Assembly: GCA_016194635.1 (NCBI GenBank)
Contig: JACQBC010000034.1
Coordinates: 1-64,000 of the forward strand
Direction: 5' to 3'
Length of the DNA: 64,000 nucleotides
From: Gammaproteobacteria bacterium
Lineage (GTDB): Bacteria; Pseudomonadota; Gammaproteobacteria; UBA6429; Thiohalophilaceae
Part shown: piece by piece, positions 37,597-49,010 of the stretch
Numbering within the stretch: position 1 is the first letter of the stretch
Layout: each line of letters begins with the position of its first letter
Notes under the pieces: generated by a model
What the model was told of the DNA's origin: nothing
Database searches by the model: none
What the model saw: only the letters and a program-made list of their open reading frames with translations
Program-made: the position numbers and the translations under genes

Positions 37597-38010
37597 GTGT
37601 TGAATCAGGCATTTATAAAATTTATAATGGTGGGCGGGTTTGCGGCCATCGTGAATTTTTTAAGCCGGATAGTCCTGAATCAGTTTGTTGCGTTTCGCTG
37701 GGCTGTTGTATATGCGTATTTGATTGGCATGCTAACCGCGTATGGTTTGTCGCGTATTTACGTGTTTGAGAAAACCGGACGGCATCCTGCCTTGGAATTG
37801 TTCTGGTTTAGCGTAGTGAATATCTTCGCGATAATTCAGGTCTGGGTGATTAGTGTAGGATTAGCGGAATTTGGCTTTCCGCTGATCCGTTTTCAATTTT
37901 ACCCAGAAGCAACCGCGCACCTAATAGGGTTGAGCGTGCCGGTGGTAACCAGCTATTTTGGGCACAAATATTTATCATTCAAAAAAGTCATGAATAAAGG
38001 ATCGAATTAA
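37597..38010 (+). CDS. GtrA-family membrane protein
   Basis: 137 residues with four hydrophobic helices and the GtrA opening [23 protein letters not shown]. GtrA-like proteins are thought to flip or carry polyprenyl-phosphate-linked sugars across the inner membrane. A polyprenyl-phosphoryl-arabinose made by the DprE set would be a natural cargo. GTG start (TTG three bases later also possible). Stop overlaps the ugd start (TAATGA). Confidence 0.88.
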   Translation: MLNQAFIKFIMVGGFAAIVNFLSRIVLNQFVAFRWAVVYAYLIGMLTAYGLSRIYVFEKTGRHPALELFWFSVVNIFAIIQVWVISVGLAEFGFPLIRFQFYPEATAHLIGLSVPVVTSYFGHKYLSFKKVMNKGSN

Positions 38011-39344
38011 TGAAAGTAACGATTTTTGGCTCAGGTTATGTGGGGCTGGTAACAGGTGTCTGCCTGGCGGAAATGGGCAATCACATTCTGTTTGTTGACA
38101 CCGATACGCAAAAGATTGAAATGCTAAACAAGGGCGGCATACCGATTTATGAACCCGGCCTGGAGCCACTGCTCAGAAAAAATTCCAATGAAGGCCGATT
38201 GATCTTTACCACCGATGCGCAACTCGGCGTCGAGTATGGGTTAGTGCAGATGATCGCCGTCGGCACACCGCCGGATGAAGATGGGTCGGCGGATTTACAG
38301 TACGTGCTGGGCGTGGCCAGTACCATCGGTCAATACATGAGGGATCACCGTGTGATCGTGACTAAATCCACAGTGCCGGTTGGAACCGGTGACAAGGTGC
38401 ATGACACAGTCGCAAAGCAACTCGCACAGCGTCACAGCAGTGTCGCCTTTGATGTGGTGTCGAACCCGGAATTTTTAAAAGAAGGGGCGGCTATCGATGA
38501 TTTTATGCGCCCTGATCGGATCATTGTCGGCACGGAAAGCACCCGAGCCATTGAGATATTAAAGACCTTGTACGCGCCTTTTAATCGTAACCATGATCGA
38601 ATTTTGGTCATGGATCGACGCTCATCCGAGCTAACCAAATACGCGGCCAACGCCATGCTCGCCACCAAGATCAGTTTTATGAACGAATTAGCGAATATTG
38701 CCGAAAAAACCGGCGCTGACATTGAAAAAATACGCATCGGCATTGGTTCGGATCCGCGTATCGGCTACCATTTTATTTATCCCGGTGCGGGTTATGGCGG
38801 CTCCTGCTTTCCAAAAGATGTGAGTGCGCTGGCGCATTTGGCGCAACAGGTTGGCTATCATCCCGAAATATTAAACAGTGTCGAAGCGGTTAATCAACGG
38901 CAAAAACACAGCCTTTACAATAAATTACATGCTCATTATAAAGGCAATTTGTCGGGTAAAACCTTTGCGTTATGGGGATTGGCGTTTAAGCCCAACACCG
39001 ATGACATGCGCGAAGCTCCCAGCCGGGTGTTGATCGATCAGTTATGGAAAGAGGGTGCTGCTATACGCGCCTTTGATCCGAAGGCCATGGAAGAAACCCG
39101 GCGTATTTACGGTGAACGCCATGATCTGGTGTTTTGTACCAGTCCCGAAGAGGCAGTGATGGGCGCCGACGCCTTGGTTGTTATGACGGAGTGGAACCTA
39201 TTTCGCAGTCCTGATTTTGAGCTGCTGAAAGCAAAATTAAACAACCCCGTTATTTTTGATGGCAGAAACATCTATAATCCCTCCATGTTGAGGGAGATGG
39301 GGTTCACCTATTATTCCATTGGCCGCAAACCGGTTTTACAATAA
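38010..39344 (+). CDS. ugd: UDP-glucose 6-dehydrogenase
   Basis: 444 residues. Complete Ugd: [24 protein letters not shown], the catalytic Lys/Asn in [13 protein letters not shown], and the nucleophile Cys266 in [13 protein letters not shown]-terminal [17 protein letters not shown]. Oxidises UDP-glucose to UDP-glucuronate, the substrate for UDP-glucuronate epimerases such as the one at 52176. Contrast with the Cys-less relative at 1730. Followed by galU, which provides UDP-glucose. Confidence 0.96.
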   Translation: MKVTIFGSGYVGLVTGVCLAEMGNHILFVDTDTQKIEMLNKGGIPIYEPGLEPLLRKNSNEGRLIFTTDAQLGVEYGLVQMIAVGTPPDEDGSADLQYVLGVASTIGQYMRDHRVIVTKSTVPVGTGDKVHDTVAKQLAQRHSSVAFDVVSNPEFLKEGAAIDDFMRPDRIIVGTESTRAIEILKTLYAPFNRNHDRILVMDRRSSELTKYAANAMLATKISFMNELANIAEKTGADIEKIRIGIGSDPRIGYHFIYPGAGYGGSCFPKDVSALAHLAQQVGYHPEILNSVEAVNQRQKHSLYNKLHAHYKGNLSGKTFALWGLAFKPNTDDMREAPSRVLIDQLWKEGAAIRAFDPKAMEETRRIYGERHDLVFCTSPEEAVMGADALVVMTEWNLFRSPDFELLKAKLNNPVIFDGRNIYNPSMLREMGFTYYSIGRKPVLQ

Positions 39345-39369
39345 AGGCCCTGTCTATGTTGACTATTCT

Positions 39370-40263
39370 ATGAAAGTGATTAAAAAAGCCGTTTTTCCCG
39401 TGGCGGGTCTTGGTACACGGTTCTTGCCCGCGACCAAGGCCAGTCCGAAGGAAATGCTACCGGTAGTGGATAAACCCCTAATTCAATATGCCGTGGAGGA
39501 AGCAATTGCCGCCGGTATGGATCAAATGATATTTGTGACGGGGCGCAGCAAACGGGCGATTGCCGATCACTTCGATAAGGCCTTTGAATTGGAACACGAG
39601 TTAGCGGCGAAGGGTAAGACCGACTTATTGAATATCGTACAAAGTATCGTCCCCGACCATGTTTCCTGCATTTATTTACGCCAAGCTGAAGCCTTGGGAT
39701 TGGGGCACGCGGTGATGTGCGCCTTGCCGGTGGTGGGCAACGAACCTTTCGCGGTGATCTTGGCGGATGATTTGATTGACGGCGGAAAGAAAAATTGTTT
39801 GCAACAAATGGTCGAGGTCTACCGCTATCAAGGACGTAGTGTACTGGGCGTCGAACGCGTGCCGCGTGATCAAACCAACCGCTATGGTATCGTTAAAACC
39901 ACCAAATTAGAAAATCGTGTTTACCAGGTTGATGATATCGTTGAAAAACCCGAGCCCGATAAAGCCCCTTCGGATCTGGCCGTGGTGGGACGCTACATTT
40001 TAACGCCGCATATTTTTGACAAAATTGGTGAGCGTGGGGCCGGTGGCGAGATCCAATTAACCGATGCCATCGCCAAGTTATTGCACGACGAGCAGGTATT
40101 GGCCTATGAGTTTGAAGGCCGGCGTTATGATTGCGGCAGCAAACAAGGCTATCTCGAAGCTACGGTTGAATATGCGCTTAAACATCCTGAACTTAAGGAT
40201 TCATTCCGCACCTATCTGGACAACCTACTAAACGAAAAAACCCTGCGCAAGATCGTTAATTAA
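39370..40263 (+). CDS. galU: UTP-glucose-1-phosphate uridylyltransferase
   Basis: 297 residues from ATG 39370, chosen because [32 protein letters not shown] is the normal N terminus. An upstream TTG at 39319 would overlap ugd by 26 bases. Typical motifs: [39 protein letters not shown], and [17 protein letters not shown] at the C terminus. Makes UDP-glucose for Ugd and GalE-type enzymes. Last gene of the polysaccharide region. Confidence 0.95.
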   Translation: MKVIKKAVFPVAGLGTRFLPATKASPKEMLPVVDKPLIQYAVEEAIAAGMDQMIFVTGRSKRAIADHFDKAFELEHELAAKGKTDLLNIVQSIVPDHVSCIYLRQAEALGLGHAVMCALPVVGNEPFAVILADDLIDGGKKNCLQQMVEVYRYQGRSVLGVERVPRDQTNRYGIVKTTKLENRVYQVDDIVEKPEPDKAPSDLAVVGRYILTPHIFDKIGERGAGGEIQLTDAIAKLLHDEQVLAYEFEGRRYDCGSKQGYLEATVEYALKHPELKDSFRTYLDNLLNEKTLRKIVN

Positions 40264-40429
40264 ATCTCACTGTTAGGATGAACTGGTGGTGCTGTGGGTG
40301 ATCCTGGCCATCACCAACGTCATCCGCAGTGCACATGGTTTTATTGAACTGAGAATAAAAATTGAGAGGAAGATAACACTCAATAGTAGTTAGAAATTAT
40401 ATGTATGTTACATCGAATAACGCATGAAA

Positions 40430-40504
<75 letters not shown>

Positions 40505-40516
40505 AAGTGGGGGCGT

Positions 40517-40545
40517 ATGTTACTGCCCATCCCCAGGATGGTCAA
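40517..40545 (-). promoter_or_regulatory. Sigma-70-type promoter of tRNA-Asn
   Basis: On the minus strand TTGACC (-35, 40540-40545) and TAACAT (-10, 40517-40522) are spaced by 17 bases. Transcription would begin a few bases before the tRNA 5' end at 40504. The GC-rich stretch between the -10 box and the tRNA fits a stringent-type tRNA discriminator. Confidence 0.65.
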
Positions 40546-40564
40546 TAAGCCCAACCAAGAACTT

Positions 40565-41101
40565 TCAACAGGTGATCGGCGATCCGTCGCTCAGGCGTGT
40601 TGCTACCCTAACCCGGCCTAGACGGTTTATTATCAGCGCTCGGTTCAGCTCGCTATGAGTGAAATCACAAATGCTAAAGGTACCATTGCTGGTATCACCA
40701 TCACCATGAAATACCAGGTAGTGGTCTGTGCCCCGCCCGTTATAACGCATATGGATGCTGGAATGCGTCGGGTCGTGGATTAATAATAGTGTGTCACTTG
40801 GTGAAAAAGTATTATCAGCATCGTTATCTTCAAATACCAACCATCCCTCCGCCCAAAGACTGTTGGCCGAGCAGGTTGCCTGGTTGCTGGATTTACAGAC
40901 AAGTACCGATTGATTGTGTTGAATTGCTACCGATCGTGCTAAGGCGAGGGTAGCAGTGAGATCGTTAAGATGCGCCGTCAGTCGATTGGTTTGCATCAAA
41001 CCCGCCATGCTGGGCACGCCTGCCCCCAACAAGATAGCCATGATGGCGAGGGTAGTTAAGATTTCTAGCTGCGAAAATCCCCGACACGCTTCCCTGCGCA
41101 T
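40565..41101 (-). CDS. GspH/FimT-family type IV pseudopilin
   Basis: 178 residues. Prepilin peptidase site: leader MRREACRG followed by FSQLEILTTLAIMAILLGAG, with mature Phe1 and Glu5, then a hydrophobic helix. The rest shows the FimT/GspH beta-rich domain pattern (LARSVAIQHNQSV, WAEGWLVFEDNDADNTF, NRLGRVRV) and four or more Cys residues for disulphides. FimT-like minor pilins take part in type IV pilus assembly or DNA uptake. Stands alone here, downstream of the aminotransferase on the same strand. Confidence 0.92.
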   Translation of the reverse strand: MRREACRGFSQLEILTTLAIMAILLGAGVPSMAGLMQTNRLTAHLNDLTATLALARSVAIQHNQSVLVCKSSNQATCSANSLWAEGWLVFEDNDADNTFSPSDTLLLIHDPTHSSIHMRYNGRGTDHYLVFHGDGDTSNGTFSICDFTHSELNRALIINRLGRVRVATRLSDGSPITC

Positions 41102-41165
41102 AATGTCCTCTCCCTGGCAAGCCCAGATTCCGTTGAGCTTGTTCTTTTATATGGCGACATCCCTG

Positions 41166-41194
41166 TCTTACCCCCCACATCCGTGTTGGTAAGA
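41166..41194 (-). other. Inverted repeat between aminotransferase and pseudopilin genes
   Basis: TCTTACC (41166-41172) pairs with GGTAAGA (41188-41194), with an inner CAC/GTG pairing across ATCC. There is no T-run on either strand, so it is not a standard intrinsic terminator. It may be a Rho-related or mRNA-end hairpin, or chance. The rest of this 156-base gap holds nothing I recognise. Confidence 0.45.
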
Positions 41195-41257
41195 AGATTA
41201 GGTGATTTCGGAATAATGTTCTGTCAGGGGGTGGCGGAAAGATTTGTAGGACAATCC

Positions 41258-42445
41258 CTATTTTTTGATGGCCACGGCAATCCGCTCGAGGGCCTTGTCC
41301 AGCAGTTCCATGGAAGCCGCAAACGACAGGCGCAGATATCCGGGGGATCCAAACGCAGAACCGGGAACCAGGGCAACACCTGCTTTTTCAATGAGATACT
41401 CGGCCAATTGCACGTCATCAGCGATACCTGGCAGGTGCTGTATCGCGTCGTGAAAACTCGCAAACGCATAAAATGTTCCCTGGCCGGGTAAGCAACGTAC
41501 CCCTGGGAGTTGATTTAAACGAGCGACCACGACATCGTGGCGGCGTTTAAAGGCTTGCAACATCGTCGTGATACAGGACTGATCGCCCTCCAGGGCTGCT
41601 TGTGCCGCCACCTGTGAAATTGAGGTGGGGTTAGAGGTGCATTGCGATTGGATATTTTTCATGGCTTCCAATAATGCTACAGGTCCGGCGGCGTAACCGA
41701 TCCGCCATCCGGTCATGGAGTAGGCTTTTGAGACCCCGTTGAGCACGATCGTACGGTCATATAAATCCGGACTTACATTGAGGATGTTGGCGAACGGTTC
41801 CTTGGCCCACATGATGTGCTCGTACATATCGTCGGTAGCGATCAGCACCTGCGGATGGCGGCGTAATACCTCTGCCAAGGCTTTTAACTCGGTACGGGTA
41901 TAGGTCATGCCGGTAGGGTTGGAAGGACTGTTGATCACAAACAACCGAGTTCGGGGTGTAATGGCGTCTTCTAGTTGGATTGGACTGATCTTAAACTGGT
42001 GATCCATGTCGGTATCGATAATTTTCGGGATCCCATCGGCCAGCAAGACCATATCAGGGTACGATACCCAGTAAGGAGCGGGGATGATGACTTCATCGCC
42101 GGGATTGAGCAGTGCCTGGACCAGATTGTAAAAACTTTGCTTACCTCCGCAGGAAACCAGAATTTGATCGGGCTTATAGGTAAGTTTATTTTCACGTTGA
42201 AACTTGGCGATAACAGCTGCCTTGAGTTCCTTGGTGCCGTCAACCGCCGTATATTTGGTAAAACCCCGTTGAATGGCCGCTATCGCCGCCTGCTTGATAG
42301 GGTCAGGCGTGTCAAAATCCGGCTCTCCCGCGCCTAGGCTGATAATGTCCCGGCCTTCGGCGCGCAGGTTGGCCGCGTGGGCGGTTACGGCGAGGGTAGG
42401 GGAAGGTTTAATCCGCTTGACGCGGTCTGACAGGGTGAAATCCAA
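41258..42445 (-). CDS. Aspartate/aromatic aminotransferase, PLP-dependent class I
   Basis: 395 residues. Substrate/PLP motifs in order: [23 protein letters not shown], and the Schiff-base Lys in [20 protein letters not shown], followed by the C-terminal Arg region YLRLSFAAS. Prokaryotic subgroup I-gamma aspartate aminotransferase type (AatA). Start is TTG at 42445 with GGAG seven bases upstream; no ATG fits. Divergent from uvrB with a 68-base gap. Confidence 0.93.
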   Translation of the reverse strand: MDFTLSDRVKRIKPSPTLAVTAHAANLRAEGRDIISLGAGEPDFDTPDPIKQAAIAAIQRGFTKYTAVDGTKELKAAVIAKFQRENKLTYKPDQILVSCGGKQSFYNLVQALLNPGDEVIIPAPYWVSYPDMVLLADGIPKIIDTDMDHQFKISPIQLEDAITPRTRLFVINSPSNPTGMTYTRTELKALAEVLRRHPQVLIATDDMYEHIMWAKEPFANILNVSPDLYDRTIVLNGVSKAYSMTGWRIGYAAGPVALLEAMKNIQSQCTSNPTSISQVAAQAALEGDQSCITTMLQAFKRRHDVVVARLNQLPGVRCLPGQGTFYAFASFHDAIQHLPGIADDVQLAEYLIEKAGVALVPGSAFGSPGYLRLSFAASMELLDKALERIAVAIKK

Positions 42446-42513
42446 GGGAAAGCTCCAGCGGGCTAAAATCAGGACGCGTAATATACTTGAAACAGGGTTC
42501 GACTCGAAAGTAC

Positions 42514-44529
42514 ATGACCACGCAATTTAAACTCAAAACCGAGTTTGCTCCGGCCGGCGATCAGCCGCAGGCCATCGCTGAGCTTATCGCAGGGCTCGAC
42601 GCGGGTGAAGCCGGGTTGACCCTGTTGGGCGTCACCGGCTCGGGAAAGACCTTTACCATCGCGAATGTGATCGCCGCACTGCAACGCCCCACGCTCATTT
42701 TGGCGCATAACAAAACCCTGGCGGCGCAGCTGTATGGCGAGATGCGGGGATTTTTTCCCGACAATGCCGTGGAATATTTTGTCTCGTATTATGATTATTA
42801 CCAGCCAGAAGCCTACGTGCCGTCCACCGATACCTACATTGAGAAAGATTCCTCGATCAATGAACATATCGAACAAATGCGGCTATCGGCGACCAAGGCG
42901 GTTTTAGAGCGGCGTGATACCATCATCGTCGCCACCGTCTCGGCGATTTACGGTTTGGGTGATCCAAATGCGTATTTGAGCATGGTGTTGCATTTGGTGC
43001 GAGGCGACAAAATCGATCAGCGTACCTTGCTACGGCGCTTAGCGGAGTTGCAATACACCCGCAATGATACCGAGTTGCGCCGTGCTACTTACCGCGTGCG
43101 GGGCGAGGTGATCGATATTTACCCGGCGGAGTCCGAACGGGATGCGGTGCGGGTGGAATTATTCGATGACGAAATTGAACAGCTCAGCTACTTCGATCCG
43201 CTTACCGGCGAGGTATTGCGCCGCCAACCGCGACTGACCATCTATCCCAAAACGCATTATGTGACACCGCGCCAAACTATTTTAGATGCGATCGAGAACG
43301 TCAAACATGAATTACAACGACGTTTGGAAGGGTACTACGCCGAAAACAAACTGGTTGAAGCCCAACGTCTGGAGCAACGCACCCGTTTTGATATCGAAAT
43401 GATGCTGGAATTGGGTTATTGCTCGGGCATTGAAAACTATTCGCGGTATTTGTCGGGTCGCCCCGCCGGCGAGCCTCCGCCTACCTTAATGGACTATCTA
43501 CCGCAGGAAGCCTTGCTGGTCATCGATGAGTCGCACGTGACCATTCCACAGCTGGGCGCCATGTACCGCGGTGATCGTTCGCGCAAAGAAAACCTGGTGC
43601 AGTACGGATTCCGTCTGCCCTCGGCGTTGGATAACCGGCCGTTAAAATTCGAGGAATTTGAAAAGCTCGCGCCGCAAACCATTTATGTCTCCGCCACACC
43701 TGCCGACTACGAAAAACAACATTCCGCGCGTATTGTAGAGCAAGTCGTGCGCCCCACCGGCTTGGTTGATCCCGGCGTAGAAGTGCGGCCCGCGCTGGCC
43801 CAGGTCGACGATTTGCTGTCCGAGATTCACCGTCGCGCCCAGATCAATGAGCGGGTTTTAGTAACCACCTTAACCAAACGTATGGCCGAGGATTTAACCG
43901 ATTATTTGGCGGATCACCAGGTGCGGGTTCGGTATATGCACTCGGATATTGATACCGTGGAGCGAGTGGAAATCATCCGCGATCTGCGCCTGGGACAGTT
44001 TGATGTGCTGGTGGGGATTAACTTGTTACGCGAAGGGTTGGATATACCCGAGGTATCGCTGGTGGCCGTGCTGGATGCGGATAAAGAAGGATTTTTGCGC
44101 TCCGAGCGATCTTTAATCCAAACCATGGGACGGGCGGCGCGCCATGTCAACGGAAAGTGCATTTTGTATGCGGATCGGATTACCGGTTCTATGCAGCGGG
44201 CGATGGATGAAACCGAGCGCCGGCGGCACAAGCAAACCGATTACAATGCACGCCACGGCATCACCCCGACATCGATTACCAAATCCATCCCTGACATTAT
44301 GGAAGGTGCTTACGCCACCGGGCGTTTATCGTCCCGTGCGTTTGCCAAAGTGGCCGAAGAGCTGGCGCCCTATGCCCACATGACGCCTGAACAACTGGCC
44401 AAGCAGGTCGCGCGGCTGGAACAACGCATGTACGACCACGCCCAAAACTTGGAATTTGAAACTGCGGCCCAACTGCGGGATGAAATCGCCCGCATACGAC
44501 AACGCGGTTTAAGCTTGGTGGAAGGTTGA
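42514..44529 (+). CDS. uvrB: Excinuclease ABC subunit B
   Basis: 671 residues from ATG 42514, chosen because [21 protein letters not shown] is the normal N terminus; an in-frame TTG at 42487 is upstream. Helicase core is intact: GVTGSGKT (Walker A), beta-hairpin [17 protein letters not shown], and the C-terminal helicase half ending in GRAARH. The last ~40 residues form the UVR motif ([23 protein letters not shown]) that contacts UvrC. DNA damage recognition in nucleotide-excision repair. No clear LexA box is visible in the upstream 68 bases. Confidence 0.97.
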   Translation: MTTQFKLKTEFAPAGDQPQAIAELIAGLDAGEAGLTLLGVTGSGKTFTIANVIAALQRPTLILAHNKTLAAQLYGEMRGFFPDNAVEYFVSYYDYYQPEAYVPSTDTYIEKDSSINEHIEQMRLSATKAVLERRDTIIVATVSAIYGLGDPNAYLSMVLHLVRGDKIDQRTLLRRLAELQYTRNDTELRRATYRVRGEVIDIYPAESERDAVRVELFDDEIEQLSYFDPLTGEVLRRQPRLTIYPKTHYVTPRQTILDAIENVKHELQRRLEGYYAENKLVEAQRLEQRTRFDIEMMLELGYCSGIENYSRYLSGRPAGEPPPTLMDYLPQEALLVIDESHVTIPQLGAMYRGDRSRKENLVQYGFRLPSALDNRPLKFEEFEKLAPQTIYVSATPADYEKQHSARIVEQVVRPTGLVDPGVEVRPALAQVDDLLSEIHRRAQINERVLVTTLTKRMAEDLTDYLADHQVRVRYMHSDIDTVERVEIIRDLRLGQFDVLVGINLLREGLDIPEVSLVAVLDADKEGFLRSERSLIQTMGRAARHVNGKCILYADRITGSMQRAMDETERRRHKQTDYNARHGITPTSITKSIPDIMEGAYATGRLSSRAFAKVAEELAPYAHMTPEQLAKQVARLEQRMYDHAQNLEFETAAQLRDEIARIRQRGLSLVEG

Positions 44530-44558
44530 CTTCCCGGAGACAATACTCCGAACCCCCC

Positions 44559-44588
44559 TTGCCAAGGAGGTCGGGCTTCCAGTATCGT
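44559..44588 (+). promoter_or_regulatory. Predicted promoter for tRNA-Val
   Basis: TTGCCA (44559-44564) and TATCGT (44583-44588) with an 18-base spacer, followed by a GC-rich discriminator (GTGTGCGGCC) before the tRNA at 44604. Fits a sigma-70 tRNA promoter; moderate match to consensus. Confidence 0.5.
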
Positions 44589-44603
44589 GTGCGGCCTGTA
44601 ATA

Positions 44604-44679
44604 GGCGCGTAGCTCAGTTGGTTAGAGCACCACCTTGACATGGTGGGGGTCGATGGTTCGAGTCCATTCGCGCCTACCA
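44604..44679 (+). tRNA. tRNA-Val (GAC)
   Basis: Acceptor GGCGCGT pairs with the 3' GCGCC, D-arm GCTCAGTTGGTTAGAGC, anticodon loop CTTGACA giving GAC, T-loop GGTTCGAGTCC, and encoded CCA end. Complete cloverleaf. Lies between uvrB and thrS. Confidence 0.96.
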
Positions 44680-44744
44680 ATCCCGTAGGTTTTAAGTTTT
44701 TCGCTGGATACCTCGTTGGTAGGGGGTTCCAGCCAGAAGCGTAC

Positions 44745-44798
44745 CGCGGCCCTGCGTAACGGCCGTGATGCGAGTTTGACCCGTTCGTAGGGGTCGGA
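44745..44798 (+). promoter_or_regulatory. thrS translational operator: two tRNA-Thr anticodon-arm mimics
   Basis: The thrS leader holds two hairpins with a CGU triplet in the loop. The first is CGCGGCC (44745-44751) with GGCCGTG (44761-44767), loop CTGCGTAAC, CGT at 44755-44757. The second is TTTGACCC (44775-44782) with GGGTCGGA (44791-44798), loop GTTCGTAG, CGT at 44786-44788. The ribosome site AAAGGAG (44804-44810) lies just after the second. CGU is a tRNA-Thr anticodon. In E. coli, ThrRS binds two such leader arms (domains 2 and 4) and blocks ribosome binding to its own mRNA. The arrangement here matches that model. Confidence 0.78.
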
Positions 44799-44816
44799 AA
44801 TGTAAAGGAGAGCACT

Positions 44817-46706
44817 ATGCCTGTAGTAACCCTGCCCGATGGCAGTCAACGCCGTTATGCCAACCCGCTCACCGTCGCCGAAGTCGCCGCGGATATCGGT
44901 TCTGGTCTGGCCAAAGCCGCCCTGGCCGGTAAAGTCAATGGTACCCTGGTGGACACTAGTTACCGGATTGAGGATGACATTAGCTTGGTCATCGTGACCG
45001 AGCGTGACAGCGACGGTATCGAGGTCATACGCCATTCCACCGCCCATTTACTGGCCCAAGCCGTCAAAGAATTATTCCCCCAAGCCCAAGTGACCATCGG
45101 TCCGGTGATCGAGGAGGGTTTTTATTACGATTTTGCCTATCCTCCGGGATTTTCTGACAGTGATCTGCTCAAGATTGAACAGAAGATGGAAGAGCTGGCG
45201 AAAAAAGACCTTCCTGTGCAGCGCAAACTCATGCCACGGGAGGAGGCGGTACAATTTTTTAAAAATCTGGGCGAAAACTATAAGGCGGAGATCATCGCCG
45301 CTATTCCCACCAACGAAGACATTTCCCTGTATCAACAAGGTAATTTCATTGATTTATGCCGTGGCCCGCACGTACCCTCGACCGGTAAACTCAAGGCGTT
45401 CAAATTAATGAAACTGGCGGGGGCGTATTGGCGCGGGGATTCCAAGAATGAAATGTTGCAGCGCGTGTACGGTACTGCCTGGGGTAATAAAAACGATCTC
45501 AAAGAGTATCTGCAGCGCCTGGAAGAGGCGGAAAAACGTGACCACCGGCGGATCGGCAAGCAATTGGATTTATTCCACCTGCAAGAAGAAGCCCCCGGCA
45601 TGGTGTTCTGGCACGATAAGGGCTGGACCGTTTACCAACAAATTGAACAATACATCCGCCGATTGATTAAAGCCAACGGTTACACCGAGGTCCGAACCCC
45701 TACCGTGGTGGGGCGGGTATTGTGGGAAAAGTCCGGCCACTGGGAAAAATTCCGCGGTAATATGTTCACTACCCAATCGGAAGAGCGCGATTATGCCATC
45801 AAGCCGATGAATTGCCCGTGCCACGTGCAAATCTATAATCAAGGGATTAAAAGTTATCGGGATTTACCCCTGCGTATGGCCGAATTCGGTTCTTGTCACC
45901 GTAACGAACAGAGCGGGGCCCTGCACGGGCTGATGAGGGTGCGCGGTTTTACCCAGGATGACGCCCACATTTTTTGTACGGAAGATCAGATCCAAGCCGA
46001 GGTGAGCCGTTTTATCGATTTACTCTACCAGGCGTATGCGGACTTTGGTTTTCATGACATCATCCTCAAGCTTTCCACTCGACCCGCACAACGGGTGGGA
46101 TCGGACGCGGTGTGGGACAAGGCGGAGCACGCCCTGGAAACCGCGCTCAATACCCGAGGATTACCCTGGACCTTACAACCGGGCGAAGGCGCGTTTTACG
46201 GCCCCAAAATTGAATTTTCACTCAAGGATTGTCTGCACCGGATCTGGCAGTGCGGTACGATCCAAGTGGATTTTTCCATGCCGGGACGTCTTGGTGCGGA
46301 ATACGTGGCCGAGGACGGTTCACGGCAGACCCCGGTAATGTTACACCGGGCGATCGTCGGATCGTTGGAACGGTTCATCGGGATACTGATCGAGCACCAT
46401 GCCGGCGCTTTCCCCCCCTGGCTTGCACCCGTCCAAGCCGTGGTGTTGAATATTACCGACCGGCAGGCTGAATATATCCAACAGGTGGTAGCTGAACTGC
46501 AAAAACATGGGATTAGGGCCAATGCTGACTTGAGAAATGAGAAAATAGGCTTTAAAATTCGCGAACATACCTTGCAGAAGGTACCGTTCCTGCTGGTTGC
46601 CGGGGATCGGGAAATGCAAGACAACACAGTGGCCGTGCGTACGCGCAGTGGTGAAGATCGCGGTGTCATGAATACCGAGAGCTTCATCCAACTTCTCCAT
46701 GAGTGA
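44817..46706 (+). CDS. thrS: Threonine-tRNA ligase
   Basis: 629 residues, full length. N-terminal TGS and editing domains ([31 protein letters not shown]), then class II catalytic core with motif 2 and the Zn-ligand Cys in MNCPCH, His in the [15 protein letters not shown] block, and the later His in [17 protein letters not shown]-terminal anticodon-binding domain [17 protein letters not shown]. Strong AAAGGAG ribosome site. Likely autoregulated through the operator just upstream. Followed 40 bases later by infC. Confidence 0.97.
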   Translation: MPVVTLPDGSQRRYANPLTVAEVAADIGSGLAKAALAGKVNGTLVDTSYRIEDDISLVIVTERDSDGIEVIRHSTAHLLAQAVKELFPQAQVTIGPVIEEGFYYDFAYPPGFSDSDLLKIEQKMEELAKKDLPVQRKLMPREEAVQFFKNLGENYKAEIIAAIPTNEDISLYQQGNFIDLCRGPHVPSTGKLKAFKLMKLAGAYWRGDSKNEMLQRVYGTAWGNKNDLKEYLQRLEEAEKRDHRRIGKQLDLFHLQEEAPGMVFWHDKGWTVYQQIEQYIRRLIKANGYTEVRTPTVVGRVLWEKSGHWEKFRGNMFTTQSEERDYAIKPMNCPCHVQIYNQGIKSYRDLPLRMAEFGSCHRNEQSGALHGLMRVRGFTQDDAHIFCTEDQIQAEVSRFIDLLYQAYADFGFHDIILKLSTRPAQRVGSDAVWDKAEHALETALNTRGLPWTLQPGEGAFYGPKIEFSLKDCLHRIWQCGTIQVDFSMPGRLGAEYVAEDGSRQTPVMLHRAIVGSLERFIGILIEHHAGAFPPWLAPVQAVVLNITDRQAEYIQQVVAELQKHGIRANADLRNEKIGFKIREHTLQKVPFLLVAGDREMQDNTVAVRTRSGEDRGVMNTESFIQLLHE

Positions 46707-46746
46707 GAACGCGTGCCGCGGCCGTTTGTATTTGGAGGAATAATTT

Positions 46747-47265
46747 ATCGTTACAGCGAAACAGACGCGCATTAATGACGAAATTCGTACGGCGCAAGTG
46801 CGTGTGATCGGCCCCGATGGACAGCAGTTAGGTGTCTTGCCTATCGACAAGGCACAACAGTTGGCTATCGAAGCCGAGATGGATCTGGTAGAAATCGCCC
46901 CGGAGGCTAAACCACCGGTGTGCCGCGTGATGGATTACGGCAAATACTTGTTCGAGCTGAACAAGAAAAAACACGCGGCGAAAAAGAACCAGAAGGTTAT
47001 CCACATTAAGGAAATCAAGTTTCGCCCGGGTACCGAAGAGCAGGATTATCAGGTTAAATTGCGTAACCTGATTAAATTCTTGACCAATGGCGATAAGGCC
47101 AAAGTCACCTTACGGTTCCGCGGTCGAGAATTGGCGCATATGGAATTGGGACAGAAATTATTGGATCGCGTTGAAAAGGATTTAGAACCCTACGGCACGG
47201 TCGAACAATTTCCCAAGATGGAAGGTAAGCAGATGATCATGGTGCTCACCCCCAAGAAGAAATAG
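46747..47265 (+). CDS. infC: Translation initiation factor IF-3, AUC start
   Basis: 172 residues when begun at ATC 46747. The full IF-3 N terminus ([24 protein letters not shown]) is encoded from this ATC with no in-frame ATG, GTG or TTG before 46798, and the perfect ribosome site GGAGG (46734-46738) lies at the right distance. A GTG start at 46798 would cut 17 conserved residues. E. coli infC uses the rare AUU, which allows IF-3 to autoregulate; AUC here should work likewise. N-domain, linker [24 protein letters not shown] and C-domain are complete. Confidence 0.95.
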   Translation: MVTAKQTRINDEIRTAQVRVIGPDGQQLGVLPIDKAQQLAIEAEMDLVEIAPEAKPPVCRVMDYGKYLFELNKKKHAAKKNQKVIHIKEIKFRPGTEEQDYQVKLRNLIKFLTNGDKAKVTLRFRGRELAHMELGQKLLDRVEKDLEPYGTVEQFPKMEGKQMIMVLTPKKK

Positions 47266-47331
47266 TTTTGTATTAACGGCACACGTTACGTCGGCGAGGG
47301 CTTGATGTAGCGTTACTAGAGGAGATCAAAG

Positions 47332-47529
47332 ATGCCAAAGTTGAAGACCAATCGCGGAGCGGCCAAACGCTTCCGCAAAACCGGTGGCGGCAAATTCAAG
47401 TCCGCCCATGCTTACAAGCGTCATATCCTGACGAAGAAGAGCACCAAACGTAAACGTCAATTGCGGCCCGTCATGCAGGTCAATGGTTCCGACCATGAAG
47501 CGGTGCAGCGTCTGTTACCGCATTTGTAA
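47332..47529 (+). CDS. rpmI: 50S ribosomal protein L35
   Basis: 65 residues, the usual length. Starts [21 protein letters not shown] and is highly basic throughout, with [22 protein letters not shown]. Located 66 bases after infC and 21 before rplT, in the conserved infC-rpmI-rplT operon that L20 represses in related bacteria. Confidence 0.98.
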   Translation: MPKLKTNRGAAKRFRKTGGGKFKSAHAYKRHILTKKSTKRKRQLRPVMQVNGSDHEAVQRLLPHL

Positions 47530-47550
47530 TCGTCAGGAGGAGAACCAACC

Positions 47551-47907
47551 ATGGCACGAGTAAAACGTGGCACCACGGCTCACGCCCGCCACCGTAAAGT
47601 TATTAAACGCGCTAAGGGCTATCGTGGCCGGCGTAAAAATGTATTTCGCGTAGCGACCCAGGCGGTTACCAAGGCCGGTCAATACGCATACCGCGATCGG
47701 CGCGCGCGCAAGCGTGAATTCCGCGCCTTGTGGATTGTGCGGATCAATGCCGCGGCGCATGAATGCGGATTATCGTATAGCCGGTTGATCCAAGGCTTGA
47801 AGAAAGCCGCGGTGATGATCGATCGCAAAATCCTCGCGGATTTGGCGATGAATGATAAAGTGGGTTTTGGCAAAATTGCTGATCTTGCCAAGGCAAACCT
47901 TTCCTAA
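47551..47907 (+). CDS. rplT: 50S ribosomal protein L20
   Basis: 118 residues. Begins [35 protein letters not shown] and ends in the globular domain with the ALIDRK-type segment ([12 protein letters not shown]). SD AGGAGG nearby. rRNA-binding, early assembly protein and, in E. coli, a translational repressor of rpmI-rplT. Followed by a strong terminator. Confidence 0.98.
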   Translation: MARVKRGTTAHARHRKVIKRAKGYRGRRKNVFRVATQAVTKAGQYAYRDRRARKREFRALWIVRINAAAHECGLSYSRLIQGLKKAAVMIDRKILADLAMNDKVGFGKIADLAKANLS

Positions 47908-47930
47908 CGCTAAACAATCGTAACCACACG

Positions 47931-47965
47931 ACGGGAAGGCTGTCTCTGGCAGCCTTCCCGTTTTT
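47931..47965 (+). terminator. Rho-independent terminator between rplT and pheS
   Basis: ACGGGAAGGCTG pairs with CAGCCTTCCCGT across a 7-base loop, followed by TTTTT. A near-perfect 12-bp stem. It lies 20 bases before the pheS start, so it could also act as an attenuator for pheST, as in E. coli. However, no Phe-rich leader peptide is visible upstream, so a simple partial terminator is favoured. Confidence 0.9.
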
Positions 47966-47978
47966 GTCAGGGCCCTAG

Positions 47979-49001
<1,023 letters not shown>

Positions 49002-49010
49002 AGACACAGC

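Noticed and set aside
40282-40390. A short open stretch after galU (DELVVLWVILAITNVIRSA) more GC-rich than its surroundings
   Set aside because: It has a stop immediately upstream, no start codon or ribosome site, and I could not match it to a family. Possibly a decayed fragment, but too short to call.
42446-42513. LexA box upstream of uvrB
   Set aside because: No CTG-N10-CAG is present in the 68-base gap.
44297-45047. Two long minus-strand open frames across the end of uvrB, tRNA-Val and the thrS start
   Set aside because: Both run antisense to genes and a tRNA with clear identity, have no family motifs, and reflect codon bias of the sense strand.
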